64,000 nucleotides of DNA from CAYPGT01 sp964512985 (GCA_964512985.1 CAZELI010000012.1:1-64000); one strand, 5' to 3'; positions 8,044 to 17,253 are shown, counted from the first letter of the stretch. Notes: generated by a model from the letters alone, not told the origin. Numbers and translations are program-made.

Positions 8044-9582
8044 ATGGATTGGATAGAGATAGCAAAAGTACTGTACCCTGAACTTATATTGATTATCGGC
8101 GTTTTAGTAAGCCTAGTCATGAGTTTGTTTGATTCTACTAAAAAACATGTGCCTGGCATGAGTGTAGTTTTTCTTGTTTTAGCGAGTTTTGCTGTGGCAC
8201 GAGAGCTGTTTCCTGCTTCAACCACATCTATACTTTTCAATAGTTTTGCGCAAGATCCTCTATCAATTTATTTTAGACTGCTTATTTATTTTGTTACGGC
8301 GATTTTGGTTTTAGCTTCTAATCAATATTTAAGACAGCTAGAAAGTCCAGCAGAATATTATCCAATAATTTTAACTAGTACTCTAGGTGCAGGTATGCTT
8401 GTGGGTGCTAATGATTTATTGTTCTTTTTTGTAGCCTTAGAAACTTTAGGCCTAGGAGCCATACTGCTTGCATCATACGCGAGATTAAATCAGAAATCCA
8501 ATGAAGCTGGGATTAAGTATTTAATTAGTTCTGCTGTTTCTACCGCGGTTTTACTTCTAGGTATTTCTTTTCTCTATGGGCTTACTGGTTTAACTAATTT
8601 TGATGAAGTAGCGTTTAGACTTTACCAGCTTAATATCATAGGAGCTTTATCACCAGCCGTGATAACTCTTGTAGCAGTTTGCTTAGTAGCAGCGGTGTCA
8701 TTTAAGCTTGCAGCGGTGCCCTTCCATAATTGGTCTCCAGATGTTTATAATGGGGCTCCGACAGTTACGACAGCATTTCTTTCGGTAGTTTCTAAAACAG
8801 CAGCTTTTGGATTGGCTATAAGATTATTTAACTCTGTGTTTAATAATGAATTGATTACAGTTCTGTTTGCAGTGATAGCAATTCTTTCTATAATTATAGG
8901 TAACTATGTTGGTTTAATTCAAATGATCTCTAGGGCATCAGCTAAGAGGCTGCTTGCCTACTCCTCTATTGCTCAAGCGGGTTACTTAATCATTGGGTTG
9001 TCTGTTTTTCAGAAGGAGAGTATCGCTGCATTAGTGATGTATCTCAGTGTTTATGCGCTAATGAATACAGGTGTTTTCCTTGGTTTAATATATTTTGAGC
9101 AGAACGCTGGCACTGATTCGATTTACGATATGGCTGGCTTAATTAAGAAGCGTCCATGGATGACTATTGCTACTTCTCTTTGTTTAATTAACCTTGCTGG
9201 CTTACCGTTTATTCCTGCTGGTTTCATTGCTAAGTTTTATTTATTCTCATCTGCTTATGCTTCTGAGACTAATATTGCTGGATTAGAACTCGGTCAGATT
9301 TTAGCGATAGTAGGTTTAATAGGTTCTTTAGTTGGTCTTTATTACTATTTATACTTAGTGAAAATAATGGTTGTAGATGCACCTTCTACGAGAGTGAAAC
9401 AACTTGAAGATGTAGATTCATCATTCTGCTTAATTAAGCTAACTAAATCTTGTGCTAGTCAAGGATATGGATTGATCAATATATCTATGGCTGTTACCGT
9501 TATATTAATGACCGGCTTTGGTGTTCTTGGTATGAATTGGTTTAGGATAGTCGCCTCGCAAGTAGTATCTGGTCTATCTTAA
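8044..9582 (+). CDS. nuoN: NADH-quinone oxidoreductase subunit N
   Basis: Membrane antiporter-like subunit of respiratory complex I. About 513 residues, almost entirely hydrophobic helices (roughly 14). The NuoN/NdhB hallmark KLAAVPFHNWSPDVYNGAPT and the following TAFLSVVSKTAAF segment are present, as is SASAKRLLAYSSIAQAGY-type sequence. The open frame extends 22 codons upstream, but MDWIEIAKVLYPELI at 8044 is the natural start. The gene is isolated: no other nuo subunit is nearby, and a CDF transporter follows 14 bp later. The rest of complex I must be elsewhere, or the protein works in another context. Confidence 0.93.
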   Translation: MDWIEIAKVLYPELILIIGVLVSLVMSLFDSTKKHVPGMSVVFLVLASFAVARELFPASTTSILFNSFAQDPLSIYFRLLIYFVTAILVLASNQYLRQLESPAEYYPIILTSTLGAGMLVGANDLLFFFVALETLGLGAILLASYARLNQKSNEAGIKYLISSAVSTAVLLLGISFLYGLTGLTNFDEVAFRLYQLNIIGALSPAVITLVAVCLVAAVSFKLAAVPFHNWSPDVYNGAPTVTTAFLSVVSKTAAFGLAIRLFNSVFNNELITVLFAVIAILSIIIGNYVGLIQMISRASAKRLLAYSSIAQAGYLIIGLSVFQKESIAALVMYLSVYALMNTGVFLGLIYFEQNAGTDSIYDMAGLIKKRPWMTIATSLCLINLAGLPFIPAGFIAKFYLFSSAYASETNIAGLELGQILAIVGLIGSLVGLYYYLYLVKIMVVDAPSTRVKQLEDVDSSFCLIKLTKSCASQGYGLINISMAVTVILMTGFGVLGMNWFRIVASQVVSGLS

Positions 9583-9596
9583 ACAGACCTTTTCGA

Positions 9597-10472
9597 ATGC
9601 ATTTAAAACTACCAGTCGAAGAAAAAGTAAGTTCTAAAGTTAGTGGGATTCTTAAATGGATATTAGTGCTTAATGTCCTTGTGTTTGGTATTAAATTATT
9701 TATAGGCTTTAAATCCTTCTCCCTGAGCATTATTGCTGATGGTATTCATTCGGCAATAGATAGTTTCAATAATGTCTTAGGTATAGTGATGATTGGTCTA
9801 GCTGCAGAACCACCTGACAGAAAGCATCCTTACGGGCATGCTAAGTTTGAGACTCTTGGCGCTTTAGGCGTAGTAGCTTTCTTAGTGATAGCGAGTTTTG
9901 AATTGATGGAGAAGTCTGTTATTCGCTTGTTGAATCCTGGAGACTATCCACAGATCGATCAAATGACTATTTATCTATTACTTGTAACGCTTGCTATAAA
10001 TATTTTTGTTTGGCTTTATGAGAGTAAGGCTGCTGATCGCTATGCTAGTCAGCTACTTAAGGCTGATGCTGCTCATACTTTCTCTGATATTTTAGTTACT
10101 ATTTCTATTCTTGGAAGTATGATATTTATTGCTCAAGGTTATTTATGGTTAGATCCTGTGTTGGGTTTAGTGATAGCGGCAGTGATCTTACGCAGTGGCT
10201 GGATTATACTTAAGCAAACAGTTCCTATCTTAGTGGATGAAGCTTGGCTACAACCTGAACAAGTTTACGATCTAGTGCATTCCACAGATAAAGTTATTCA
10301 GTTCGAAGATTTCCGTTCGCGTAAGGGTCATGATCATTCTTTTGTGGAGATGACTGTTAAATTTAATACTGATTCTTTAAGCGAAGCCCATAAACTTAGC
10401 CACGAAATAGAGCAAAAAATTATCTATAAATTTGGAGATGCTCAGGTAACTATTCATATAGAGCCGAAGTAA
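9597..10472 (+). CDS. Cation diffusion facilitator (CDF) family transporter
   Basis: 291 residues with six predicted membrane helices and a cytosolic C-terminal domain. TM2 carries ADGIHSAID and TM5 carries ADAAHTFSD; the HxxxD/HxxxD pattern is usual for Zn2+/Cd2+-type members, whereas DxxxD in TM2 would suggest iron or manganese. HPYGHAKFETLG follows TM2, as in FieF-like proteins. The C-terminal domain ends with VTIHIEP, typical of the ferredoxin-like dimerisation domain. It begins 14 bp after nuoN and is probably cotranscribed. Metal efflux by proton antiport is the family role. Confidence 0.92.
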   Translation: MHLKLPVEEKVSSKVSGILKWILVLNVLVFGIKLFIGFKSFSLSIIADGIHSAIDSFNNVLGIVMIGLAAEPPDRKHPYGHAKFETLGALGVVAFLVIASFELMEKSVIRLLNPGDYPQIDQMTIYLLLVTLAINIFVWLYESKAADRYASQLLKADAAHTFSDILVTISILGSMIFIAQGYLWLDPVLGLVIAAVILRSGWIILKQTVPILVDEAWLQPEQVYDLVHSTDKVIQFEDFRSRKGHDHSFVEMTVKFNTDSLSEAHKLSHEIEQKIIYKFGDAQVTIHIEPK

Positions 10473-10540
10473 CATTCTGACTTCGCACGCTCCTGTTACC
10501 CTTTTAACATAATATAATGCCAATTATGTCTATTGGGGTA

Positions 10541-11575
10541 TTAAAAATACTCTGCTACTGCAAATTTAAACTGGTCCACAAATAATTGTTTAAGATAGAC
10601 GATATTGTTTTGCTCATAGAAAAGTAATATTGATTTTTTGTAGTCATACTCATCAACATTTCTATAAGAGAGAGGACAATAATCGTAAGCCATAAGAATT
10701 GCCGTTGATAGAATACGTGCTGTTCTTTTATTGCCATCTTGAAAAGCCTGAATATAACTAAGCATGGCAATGCTGATCAGGGCTTTAGCTAAAGGATATT
10801 TTTCCTTATTAATAGTTTCACAGAGGTTTTCCATTACCCTTTGAATATCAGCTTTGTTTTGTAATGGTTTGTATTTAGTACCAATAATTCCAACCTTAGT
10901 ATTACGGAACCCTTTTGCAATATCTAAATCATCAGCTAATAGCGAATGAATTTTTTGTATTTTCTGTATATCGATCTTTTTAAAATCTTTTTTGTTTGCA
11001 ATAATATAATCTAGAGCTTTCTTGTGATTAAGAATCATTACCGCTTCTTCATGACTATGCCCCTTAGTTTCAATTCTTTCTTTAATTAATCTCTCCGTAT
11101 CCAGAAGATTATAAGTATTACCTTCTAGCTTAGATGATTTCCAGCTTAATTCAATCACTAAACGTTCTAATTCTTTTCTCAAGACCGTTGCTGAAGAGCT
11201 TTTGACATTAAGTCTATATTGATCGTTTAATTCATCTAATGATTTTTTTTCATCGTCTAGGATTCCCAGTAAAGCAGCATGAATATTCCAGTCAAAATCT
11301 TCTGATACTTTTCTATCATCAGAGTCAACTGAAAAATATTCGGCAAAGTTTATATGCTTAAAAATTTTGTATTTGCCAGATAGTTTATACTTAGTGGCTT
11401 TACCAGCACCTTCTCTAATAACTAATTGTTGCTCTTCTAAATTTTGTAAATCTCTATTAAGAGTTTTTTTACTAATTTCAATATTTTTCTCTTGTAATTT
11501 CTCTAGTATTTCAGCGGTAGAAAGGCTATCTTTCTCAAGAAAATTAAGTATTAATTGCTCTCTTATACCGAACAT
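10541..11575 (-). CDS. Fic-domain protein with N-terminal winged helix; catalytic His replaced
   Basis: 344 residues. The N-terminus (1-70) is a winged helix of DeoR/MarR appearance (STAEILEKLQE...ISKKTLNRDLQNLEEQQLV). A class II Fic inhibitory helix, SSKLEGN, lies at about 147-153, and the Fic core is further on. The active-site loop reads QAFQDGNKRTAR, whereas the consensus is H-x-F-x-x-G-N-x-R: the catalytic His is Gln (codon CAG at 10748-10750). AMPylation activity is therefore doubtful, and a DNA-binding regulatory role is more likely. A TTG precedes the ATG at 11575. Palindromic operators lie upstream. Confidence 0.85.
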   Translation of the reverse strand: MFGIREQLILNFLEKDSLSTAEILEKLQEKNIEISKKTLNRDLQNLEEQQLVIREGAGKATKYKLSGKYKIFKHINFAEYFSVDSDDRKVSEDFDWNIHAALLGILDDEKKSLDELNDQYRLNVKSSSATVLRKELERLVIELSWKSSKLEGNTYNLLDTERLIKERIETKGHSHEEAVMILNHKKALDYIIANKKDFKKIDIQKIQKIHSLLADDLDIAKGFRNTKVGIIGTKYKPLQNKADIQRVMENLCETINKEKYPLAKALISIAMLSYIQAFQDGNKRTARILSTAILMAYDYCPLSYRNVDEYDYKKSILLFYEQNNIVYLKQLFVDQFKFAVAEYF

Positions 11576-11604
11576 CAATAATGAATCGTATCATTTTAGG
11601 TGCA

Positions 11605-11652
11605 AATACGCGTCATTTTTGACGCGTATTTTAAGGGATAATGACGCGCATT
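11605..11652 (-). promoter_or_regulatory. Operator sites upstream of the Fic/winged-helix gene
   Basis: A perfect inverted repeat AATACGCGTCA (11605-11615) / TGACGCGTATT (11620-11630) with a 4-nt spacer is followed by a third site, TGACGCGCATT (11642-11652), exactly 22 bp from the second. The likely -10 (TAAAAT, minus strand, about 11591-11596) lies between these sites and the gene. The winged-helix Fic protein itself is the natural candidate to bind. Confidence 0.65.
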
Positions 11653-11705
11653 TTTGAAAAGTTAATAAAAATCCTTATTCTCCCTAGTAAATCTTATCAA
11701 TTCGC

Positions 11706-11711
11706 TATAAT
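11706..11711 (+). promoter_or_regulatory. -10 box (TATAAT), leaderless promoter of leuD
   Basis: TATAAT at 11706-11711, exactly 7 nt before the ATG at 11719, with no Shine-Dalgarno sequence in the gap. Confidence 0.65.
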
Positions 11712-11718
11712 CTAAATC

Positions 11719-12246
11719 ATGAAAATCAAAGGTAAAGCGCTTAATATCCTTACATCTAACATAGATACCGACCAAATCATACCAGCAAGACATCTTACTG
11801 GTATTTCTAAAACTGGCCTTGGGAAGTATTTGTTTGAAGATCTTCCGAATAATCGATTAGATGCTATTGATCATCAGGATTGCCAGATTATTATTACCTT
11901 AGAGAATTTTGGTTGTGGTTCTTCGCGTGAACATGCGGTATGGGCTATTACTGATAGAGGTTTCAAGGCTGTTATAGCTTTGAGTTTTGCAAGGATTTTT
12001 GAAGAGAACTGTTATAACAATGCTTTGGTTCCAGTGAAACTAAATCAAGCAGAAATCAATGAGATCTCTAAAGCTGCTGGAGATATAGAGATAGACGTGG
12101 AAGCGCAGATTCTGACTGCTGCAGGTAAAACTTATAAGTTTGAATTAGACCCACTGAAGAAAGAGTTTATTCTTAAGGGTGGTTTCATGAAGTTCTTAGA
12201 TGCTAAGGTGCCACAGATTAAGGCATGGGCGGAAGCGAAGGCATAA
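11719..12246 (+). CDS. leuD: 3-isopropylmalate dehydratase small subunit (LeuD-like)
   Basis: 175 residues. Swivel-domain subunit of the aconitase-family isomerase that interconverts 2- and 3-isopropylmalate in leucine synthesis. NIDTDQIIPARHLT near the N-terminus and FGCGSSREHAVWA in the middle are the family signatures, and the length is typical of the short LeuD/HacB group. The large subunit LeuC, normally adjacent, is not in the window. A homoaconitase small subunit cannot be excluded. Its stop lies 1 bp from the convergent fliI stop. Confidence 0.88.
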   Translation: MKIKGKALNILTSNIDTDQIIPARHLTGISKTGLGKYLFEDLPNNRLDAIDHQDCQIIITLENFGCGSSREHAVWAITDRGFKAVIALSFARIFEENCYNNALVPVKLNQAEINEISKAAGDIEIDVEAQILTAAGKTYKFELDPLKKEFILKGGFMKFLDAKVPQIKAWAEAKA

Positions 12247-12247
12247 G

Positions 12248-13555
12248 TTAACCAACTATCGCATTCATTAATTCATATGTTTTTTCTTCACTAGGAAACT
12301 CACTAACGCTTTGTTTCAGCAATTCATTTATTTTAGGTTGAGCTTTAATAGCCCTATCTATATTGGGATTACTACCTTGTTGATAAGCACCGATGTTAAT
12401 TAAGTCTTGAGCTTCTCTATAACTTGCCATGAGAGATTTAATGTAGTTCGCTGTTTCAAGATGAGCAGCAGATACTATACTTGGCATAACCCTGCTTACT
12501 GATTGAAGTATATCTATGGCTGGGAAATGATTACGGTGAGCAAGTTCGCGACTCAGAACAATGTGACCGTCTAGTACACCACGAGCCAAATCACTTACAG
12601 GTTCATTAAGATCATCTCCCTCTACTAAGACTGTATATAGAGCTGTAATACTACCTTGCTCGCCAGTTCCTGATCTTTCTAGTAGCTTAGGAATCAGTGC
12701 AAACACGCTTGGGGTATAGCCTCTAGTTGCAGGTGGTTCGCCTACAGCAAGTCCTATCTCTCTTTGAGCAAGGGCGACACGGGTAATACTATCGAGCATT
12801 AGTAAAACATTTTTACCTTCTACATCTCTAAAATATTCAGCGATAGAATGAGCAAACAGAGCTGCTTTAACTCTCACTAAGCTTGGTTCATTGCTAGTGG
12901 CTACAATGACAATAGACTTCTTGATGCCTTCAGGTCCTAGACTCTCTTCTATGAACTCCCTTACTTCTCTACTGCGCTCACCCACAAGAGCAATAACGTT
13001 AAGGTCAGCATCAGAGTTTTGGGCAATCATGCCCATAAGTGTACTTTTCCCGACTCCTGAACCAGCAAAGATTCCTAGACGTTGTCCTTTACCGCAGGTT
13101 AGCAGTCCATCCAAAGCTTTAACTCCAAAGTGTAAAGGTTCAGTAATTCTTGTCTTCTTAAGAGGATTGATTTTAGCTCCCCATTGCGGAACCTCTGCAA
13201 TGGTTCGAGGTGTTTTACCCTCATCGATTGTTTCCCCAAAGGCATTAACAATGCGTCCTATTAATTCTGGTCCAATCTTAATAGAGATTTGTTGTTTAGC
13301 TGGTATGACATCAGCCCCCATTTTGATTTCATGGATTTCTCCAAGGGGCATTAATTGAGTTAATCCATCTTTAAAACCTACTACTTCGGCTTTGATCTTA
13401 GTTCCAGTTCCCTGAATATAGCAAAGTTCTCCAAGCTCAACAGAAAGACCCTCAGCTTCAATCATTAGACCAACTATCTTAGTAATTTTACCGAGACTTC
13501 TAATAATATTTGCTTTTTCAATATTATTTTCAAGTTTTTCAAAATCGACTTTCAT
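12248..13555 (-). CDS. fliI: Flagellum-specific ATP synthase
   Basis: ATPase of the flagellar type III export apparatus; F1-beta-like hexamer at the base of the rod. 435 residues. Walker A is AGSGVGKST, Walker B LLMLDSITR, followed by GEPPATRGYTPSVFALIPKLLERSGTG, the characteristic FliI/type III ATPase run. The C-terminal helical domain has SYREAQDLINIGAYQQGSNPNID. It overlaps the fliH stop by one base and is the last gene of the flagellar operon. Confidence 0.96.
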   Translation of the reverse strand: MKVDFEKLENNIEKANIIRSLGKITKIVGLMIEAEGLSVELGELCYIQGTGTKIKAEVVGFKDGLTQLMPLGEIHEIKMGADVIPAKQQISIKIGPELIGRIVNAFGETIDEGKTPRTIAEVPQWGAKINPLKKTRITEPLHFGVKALDGLLTCGKGQRLGIFAGSGVGKSTLMGMIAQNSDADLNVIALVGERSREVREFIEESLGPEGIKKSIVIVATSNEPSLVRVKAALFAHSIAEYFRDVEGKNVLLMLDSITRVALAQREIGLAVGEPPATRGYTPSVFALIPKLLERSGTGEQGSITALYTVLVEGDDLNEPVSDLARGVLDGHIVLSRELAHRNHFPAIDILQSVSRVMPSIVSAAHLETANYIKSLMASYREAQDLINIGAYQQGSNPNIDRAIKAQPKINELLKQSVSEFPSEEKTYELMNAIVG

Positions 13556-14280
13556 TATTTGATAACTTCTTTAATTAACTCTTCAAACATTGTTTCCAGT
13601 TTAAAATCTAATCTCTCTTTATGGGATTCTAGAATTATATCTCCAGCTTCAAGTTTTATATCACTAGTAATAGTGAGGTTTTCCAATCCTGGATTGGCTT
13701 CTATTAAGGTTGTTTTTATTTCATTTATTTTATTAGCTATTTCGTTATTACAAAGAATATTTATGCTGACCTTATTATCGAGTCTTTTAATTGCCTGACT
13801 AATAAATTCAATAGAAACCTCTTTACTGAGTATTAGATCGCGTTTGAGTAATTTTTGGGCAATTAATAATATTGTTTGATAAACCCTGGTTTCCTCATCT
13901 TGTAAGATTTCTTCTCTCTCTTGCTTGATATTTTCGATTATATTATTAGCTTCTAGAATAATAGTACGGAGTTCCTCATTAGTTTTAAGAATAGCCTCGT
14001 CCTTACCAGCTTGATAACCTTTATCATAGGCTTTTTTTTCTACAGCTTCAGCTTCGGCGTTGGCTTTTTTAATGACCCTTTCACCTTCTATATGTGCTTG
14101 ATCTTTTATAGCTTGGATTTCTGCTTCAGCTTGGACTTTAGCTTCGTTGATTAGTTTTTGTAAGAGATCTTTTTTACTAGCCATGTCACTTTCGTTCATG
14201 CCACCAATCATGATGGTGCCGCGACTAGCTTGCTTCGAGCTACTTTTAAGTAATCCTTCTGTTTTTCTTACAATACTCAT
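13555..14280 (-). CDS. fliH: Flagellar assembly protein (FliI regulator)
   Basis: 241 residues. FliH binds and regulates FliI in the export apparatus. The centre is a long charged coiled coil (Ala/Glu/Lys-rich, about 35-115), as in FliH and V/F-type stator stalks. The C-terminal half (RVYQTILLIAQKLLKRDL..., SDIKLEAGDIILES) matches the FliH/HrpE C-terminal domain, including the xVEAGDxIxES-type segment. It lies between fliF and fliI with 2-bp and overlapping junctions. Identity rests on position plus these motifs. Confidence 0.88.
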   Translation of the reverse strand: MSIVRKTEGLLKSSSKQASRGTIMIGGMNESDMASKKDLLQKLINEAKVQAEAEIQAIKDQAHIEGERVIKKANAEAEAVEKKAYDKGYQAGKDEAILKTNEELRTIILEANNIIENIKQEREEILQDEETRVYQTILLIAQKLLKRDLILSKEVSIEFISQAIKRLDNKVSINILCNNEIANKINEIKTTLIEANPGLENLTITSDIKLEAGDIILESHKERLDFKLETMFEELIKEVIK

Positions 14281-14282
14281 AA

Positions 14283-15950
14283 TTAGTCGTTAATGTAGGC
14301 TTGTAAACCTCTAGCTATACTCTTAGGATCCTGGGCTGCCATTTGTGAAAGTCCTTCCTTCATCGAAGCCACACTCCTATTACCTTCAAGCGAGAGTTGT
14401 CTATGATAAGCTTCTTCAGCTTCTTGGATTTTTTCATCTATGGTATTTAATAAAGGAATATCTTCTTCTTGGAGAATAGAATCAATTTCTTTAGATCTCT
14501 TGCTATCAACACTAGTAGTTAGAGAGAATAATACCAATAGCGCGATACCAATGCCCATAGCTACTACTAATGCTAAAGAGATGTATTTTTTCAATCTAGA
14601 TTGTCTATCCAAATCGTCGTATTGTTTCTTAGCTTCTTGATCAGCAACATCAGCATATGGTGTTGAAGAGAAACGTATGCCTGTTACTATTACTTGATCA
14701 CCGCGGTCTAAATTCAATCCAGCAGCTACTTGTACTGTTTGTCTGAGAGTGCTTCTTTCTGCGGGGCTTAGTTCTTTATTAACAACTACAGCGACAGATA
14801 CTTTTTTTACCAGTCCGCTAGCTTTTCTGATTCTTTCAACAGATTTGCTAACCTCATAATTCATCGTTTTATCTTCTTTGAGATAGTCTCTATTTTCTTG
14901 TTTAACTTCTCCTTTTTTGACGAAACTTGGCATATTGTTTTGTGTGCCGACAGTGCCAAAGTTTCTTGGAGAGTCATTTCTATATTTTTCACTAGTTATT
15001 TTCTCACTTCTAACAACAGGCTCGGCTTTTTTACCTTCTTCACCAACTGTAGGAGAATAAAGCTCGATGTTCATCTCAGATTCATCGAAGTTCATTTCAG
15101 CTGTAACATTAATAAGTACATTGCCACCACCTAATATTGGAGATAACATGTTTTGTAAATCGTCTTCAAGTTTTTTCTCAAAATCTTTGAGCTTTCTATC
15201 ATTATTCTCAAGCTCTAAACTCTTAATAGAATCTTCGTCTGTTGGTTGTACTAGAGCCTTACCTTCATGGTCAGTGATTTGCACGTTTTGAGGAGTGAGT
15301 CCTTCTACTGAACTTGCTACTAAGTGTTGTATGCCTTTAATTTGTTCATCTTTTAAAGTAGCACCAAACTCAGGAGTTATAATTACTGAAGCTTTGGTTT
15401 CACCTTGTTCGTTTTTGAAAATACTTTTTTTGGCGATAGCCAAGTGAACCTTAGCTACTTTAATAGAATCTAGAGAGCTTATAGTTCTTGCTAACTCTCC
15501 CTCTAAAGCTCGGTTATAGTTTATTTTTTGATTAAAGTCAGAGATATTGATATTAGTTTTATCAAAAATCTCAAAACCTACTCCCGTACCCTTAGGTAAG
15601 CCTTTAGAAGCCATATCCAGTCTTAGTTTAGGAACAGAAGTGCCTGATACAGAAATGTTTTCTCCGTCAGGTGAAATCTTGAATTTAATTTTACTTTTTT
15701 CTAAGTAAGAGCTAATTGCAGCAGCATCTGACTGTTCTAGATTAGAGTATAGAGTTTGATATTTAGGACTCAGAAGAGTTTTGCCAACGAATATGATCAA
15801 AACAAGGATTGCTATTCCAATGAGTACCATGCTTCGCGTATCAAGACCAGCAAGCGCGCCTTTATTGGCCTTTCTACTACGAGTTGGCTGTGGTATAGAG
15901 CCCTGTATTGTTTCGCTTGATGAATTGTTTGTAGTTGCTACTTCTGCCAT
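14283..15950 (-). CDS. fliF: Flagellar MS-ring protein
   Basis: 555 residues. It forms the MS ring in the inner membrane. Two membrane segments flank the periplasmic ring domains: MVLIGIAILVLIIFVG near residue 40 and YISLALVVAMGIGIALLVLF near 455. The ring-building region contains GVGFEIFDK and NYNRALEGELARTISSL, both typical. The C-terminal cytosolic tail ends in DPKSIARGLQAYIND, resembling the FliG-binding helix, so a FliG partner must exist even though fliG is missing from this operon. 15 bp separates it from fliE. Confidence 0.96.
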   Translation of the reverse strand: MAEVATTNNSSSETIQGSIPQPTRSRKANKGALAGLDTRSMVLIGIAILVLIIFVGKTLLSPKYQTLYSNLEQSDAAAISSYLEKSKIKFKISPDGENISVSGTSVPKLRLDMASKGLPKGTGVGFEIFDKTNINISDFNQKINYNRALEGELARTISSLDSIKVAKVHLAIAKKSIFKNEQGETKASVIITPEFGATLKDEQIKGIQHLVASSVEGLTPQNVQITDHEGKALVQPTDEDSIKSLELENNDRKLKDFEKKLEDDLQNMLSPILGGGNVLINVTAEMNFDESEMNIELYSPTVGEEGKKAEPVVRSEKITSEKYRNDSPRNFGTVGTQNNMPSFVKKGEVKQENRDYLKEDKTMNYEVSKSVERIRKASGLVKKVSVAVVVNKELSPAERSTLRQTVQVAAGLNLDRGDQVIVTGIRFSSTPYADVADQEAKKQYDDLDRQSRLKKYISLALVVAMGIGIALLVLFSLTTSVDSKRSKEIDSILQEEDIPLLNTIDEKIQEAEEAYHRQLSLEGNRSVASMKEGLSQMAAQDPKSIARGLQAYIND

Positions 15951-15965
15951 TATTACTCCTTAAAA

Positions 15966-16277
15966 TTAAATTTGTATCCTGATTAATTGATTAAAACCTT
16001 CTACTAACCTATTTCTGACTTGAATTGCTAAGTCGGTTGCTATTTGTGTTTTTTCTATATTTAGCATTACATCTGCTACATCTATATCCTCACCTGCACT
16101 ATACTTTTCCATGGCAATATTAGTCTGATTGTGAGCATGTTTAAGATCACCGAGCGCATTGCTCAAAACTTGTGTGAAACTATTCCCTTTACTGGGCGCT
16201 TCATTATATTCAATACCAGCCTTAAGTAGAGGAGTCTCTAGCGGTGGTAGATTGAATTTAACTGGGCTTATGGTCAT
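15966..16277 (-). CDS. fliE: Flagellar hook-basal body protein FliE
   Basis: 103 residues. Rod/MS-ring junction adaptor and export-gate plug. The N-terminus is variable; SFTQVLSNALGDL and the C-terminal run KTQIATDLAIQVRNRLVEGFNQLIRIQI-like segment (residues about 76-103) match the family closely. Located between flgC and fliF with 3- and 15-bp gaps, the standard order. Confidence 0.94.
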   Translation of the reverse strand: MTISPVKFNLPPLETPLLKAGIEYNEAPSKGNSFTQVLSNALGDLKHAHNQTNIAMEKYSAGEDIDVADVMLNIEKTQIATDLAIQVRNRLVEGFNQLIRIQI

Positions 16278-16280
16278 GGA

Positions 16281-16685
16281 TTATATTTCTAGTGCTGAAT
16301 TAAACATTGTTTTAAAAACTTGAATTGCTTTGATGTTGGCTTCATAGGAAGTTTTGGCTGTTACCAAGTCAACCATTTCTCTTTCTACAGAGATATTTGG
16401 ATACTCCACATAGCCCAATTCATCTGCGTTTGGATTGCTTGGGTCGTAGATTTTTTTCAAGTCTTCTTTATCTTCAATAATTTGATTAACAGTTATGCCG
16501 CGAGACAAACCTGTTTTTTGATCTAGAATAGTTTCAAACTGAACGGTTTTTTTTCTGTAGGGATTATAGTTACCATTGGCATCGTGAGTAGTATTGGTAT
16601 TAGCAATGTTGCTAGAAATAATGTCCATTCTTAGTCTTTCGGCAGAAAGAGCTGAACCAGCTGTATTAAGAATATCCATATCCAT
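16281..16685 (-). CDS. flgC: Flagellar basal-body rod protein FlgC
   Basis: 134 residues. Proximal rod subunit. The N-terminal rod motif ALSAERLRMDIISSNIANTN and the C-terminal SYEANIKAIQVFKTMFNSAL helix, which pair in the coiled-coil D0 domain, are both present. YNPYRKKTV is a common FlgC feature. It lies 5 bp after flgB. Confidence 0.95.
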   Translation of the reverse strand: MDMDILNTAGSALSAERLRMDIISSNIANTNTTHDANGNYNPYRKKTVQFETILDQKTGLSRGITVNQIIEDKEDLKKIYDPSNPNADELGYVEYPNISVEREMVDLVTAKTSYEANIKAIQVFKTMFNSALEI

Positions 16686-16690
16686 AATAT

Positions 16691-17110
16691 TTAACCTCTA
16701 ACTATTCCTTTCATTTGCTCGAAATGTTTTTTTGTCATATTAGTAATAGCCTTATAGCTGAGTCCTGTTTTAGTAAGATCCAACATTTCTCTGTCTATAT
16801 CTATATTGTTGTGATCTACAAACATACTTGAAGGATCAGTTTCAATTTTTGCTTTAACATCTCGAATAGTATTTATTTCGTTATTGAAATGTTTTTCATT
16901 AGTAGTAGATAATGGGATATCACTGAGTCTTAGTTGACCTTGAACTTGTTTAAGTTGATCTTCAAAATTAACCATTTTTCTTTTATAACCAGGAGTATTG
17001 GTGTTAGCTAAATTTCCAGCGATAGCTTTACTGCGCATATTAAGGCCCTGTAAAGCAACACCGAGGCTATCAGCTGGGTTAATTGGTTTGATATAAGCAG
17101 AGTCGTCCAT
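16691..17110 (-). CDS. flgB: Flagellar basal-body rod protein FlgB
   Basis: 139 residues. Proximal rod subunit and first gene of the operon. It shows the ALQGLNMRSKAIAGNLANTNTPGYKRKMV rod signature at about 18-46 and the DREMLDLTKTGLSYKAI segment at the C-terminus. The upstream region lacks the -10-to-ATG spacing used by housekeeping genes here. A GCCAATAA on the minus strand (17140-17147) resembles a sigma-28 -10, but no matching -35 is seen. Confidence 0.95.
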   Translation of the reverse strand: MDDSAYIKPINPADSLGVALQGLNMRSKAIAGNLANTNTPGYKRKMVNFEDQLKQVQGQLRLSDIPLSTTNEKHFNNEINTIRDVKAKIETDPSSMFVDHNNIDIDREMLDLTKTGLSYKAITNMTKKHFEQMKGIVRG

Positions 17111-17253
17111 AGTTTAAGCGTGTTTGAGAGCTCAATACTTTATTGGCCCTATTTAGTTTTCTACTTCTAGGTCTTTTAGATTATTTTGCGTTGCTAATTA
17201 GTGCGAGTGGACGAGAGTCCTTGATCTATGGCTCCTTACTTGAGTCTAGAGGG

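Noticed and set aside
17140..17147. Sigma-28-like GCCAATAA upstream of flgB
   Set aside because: The -10 resembles GCCGATAA, but no TAAA-type -35 is found at the required distance; not called as a promoter.
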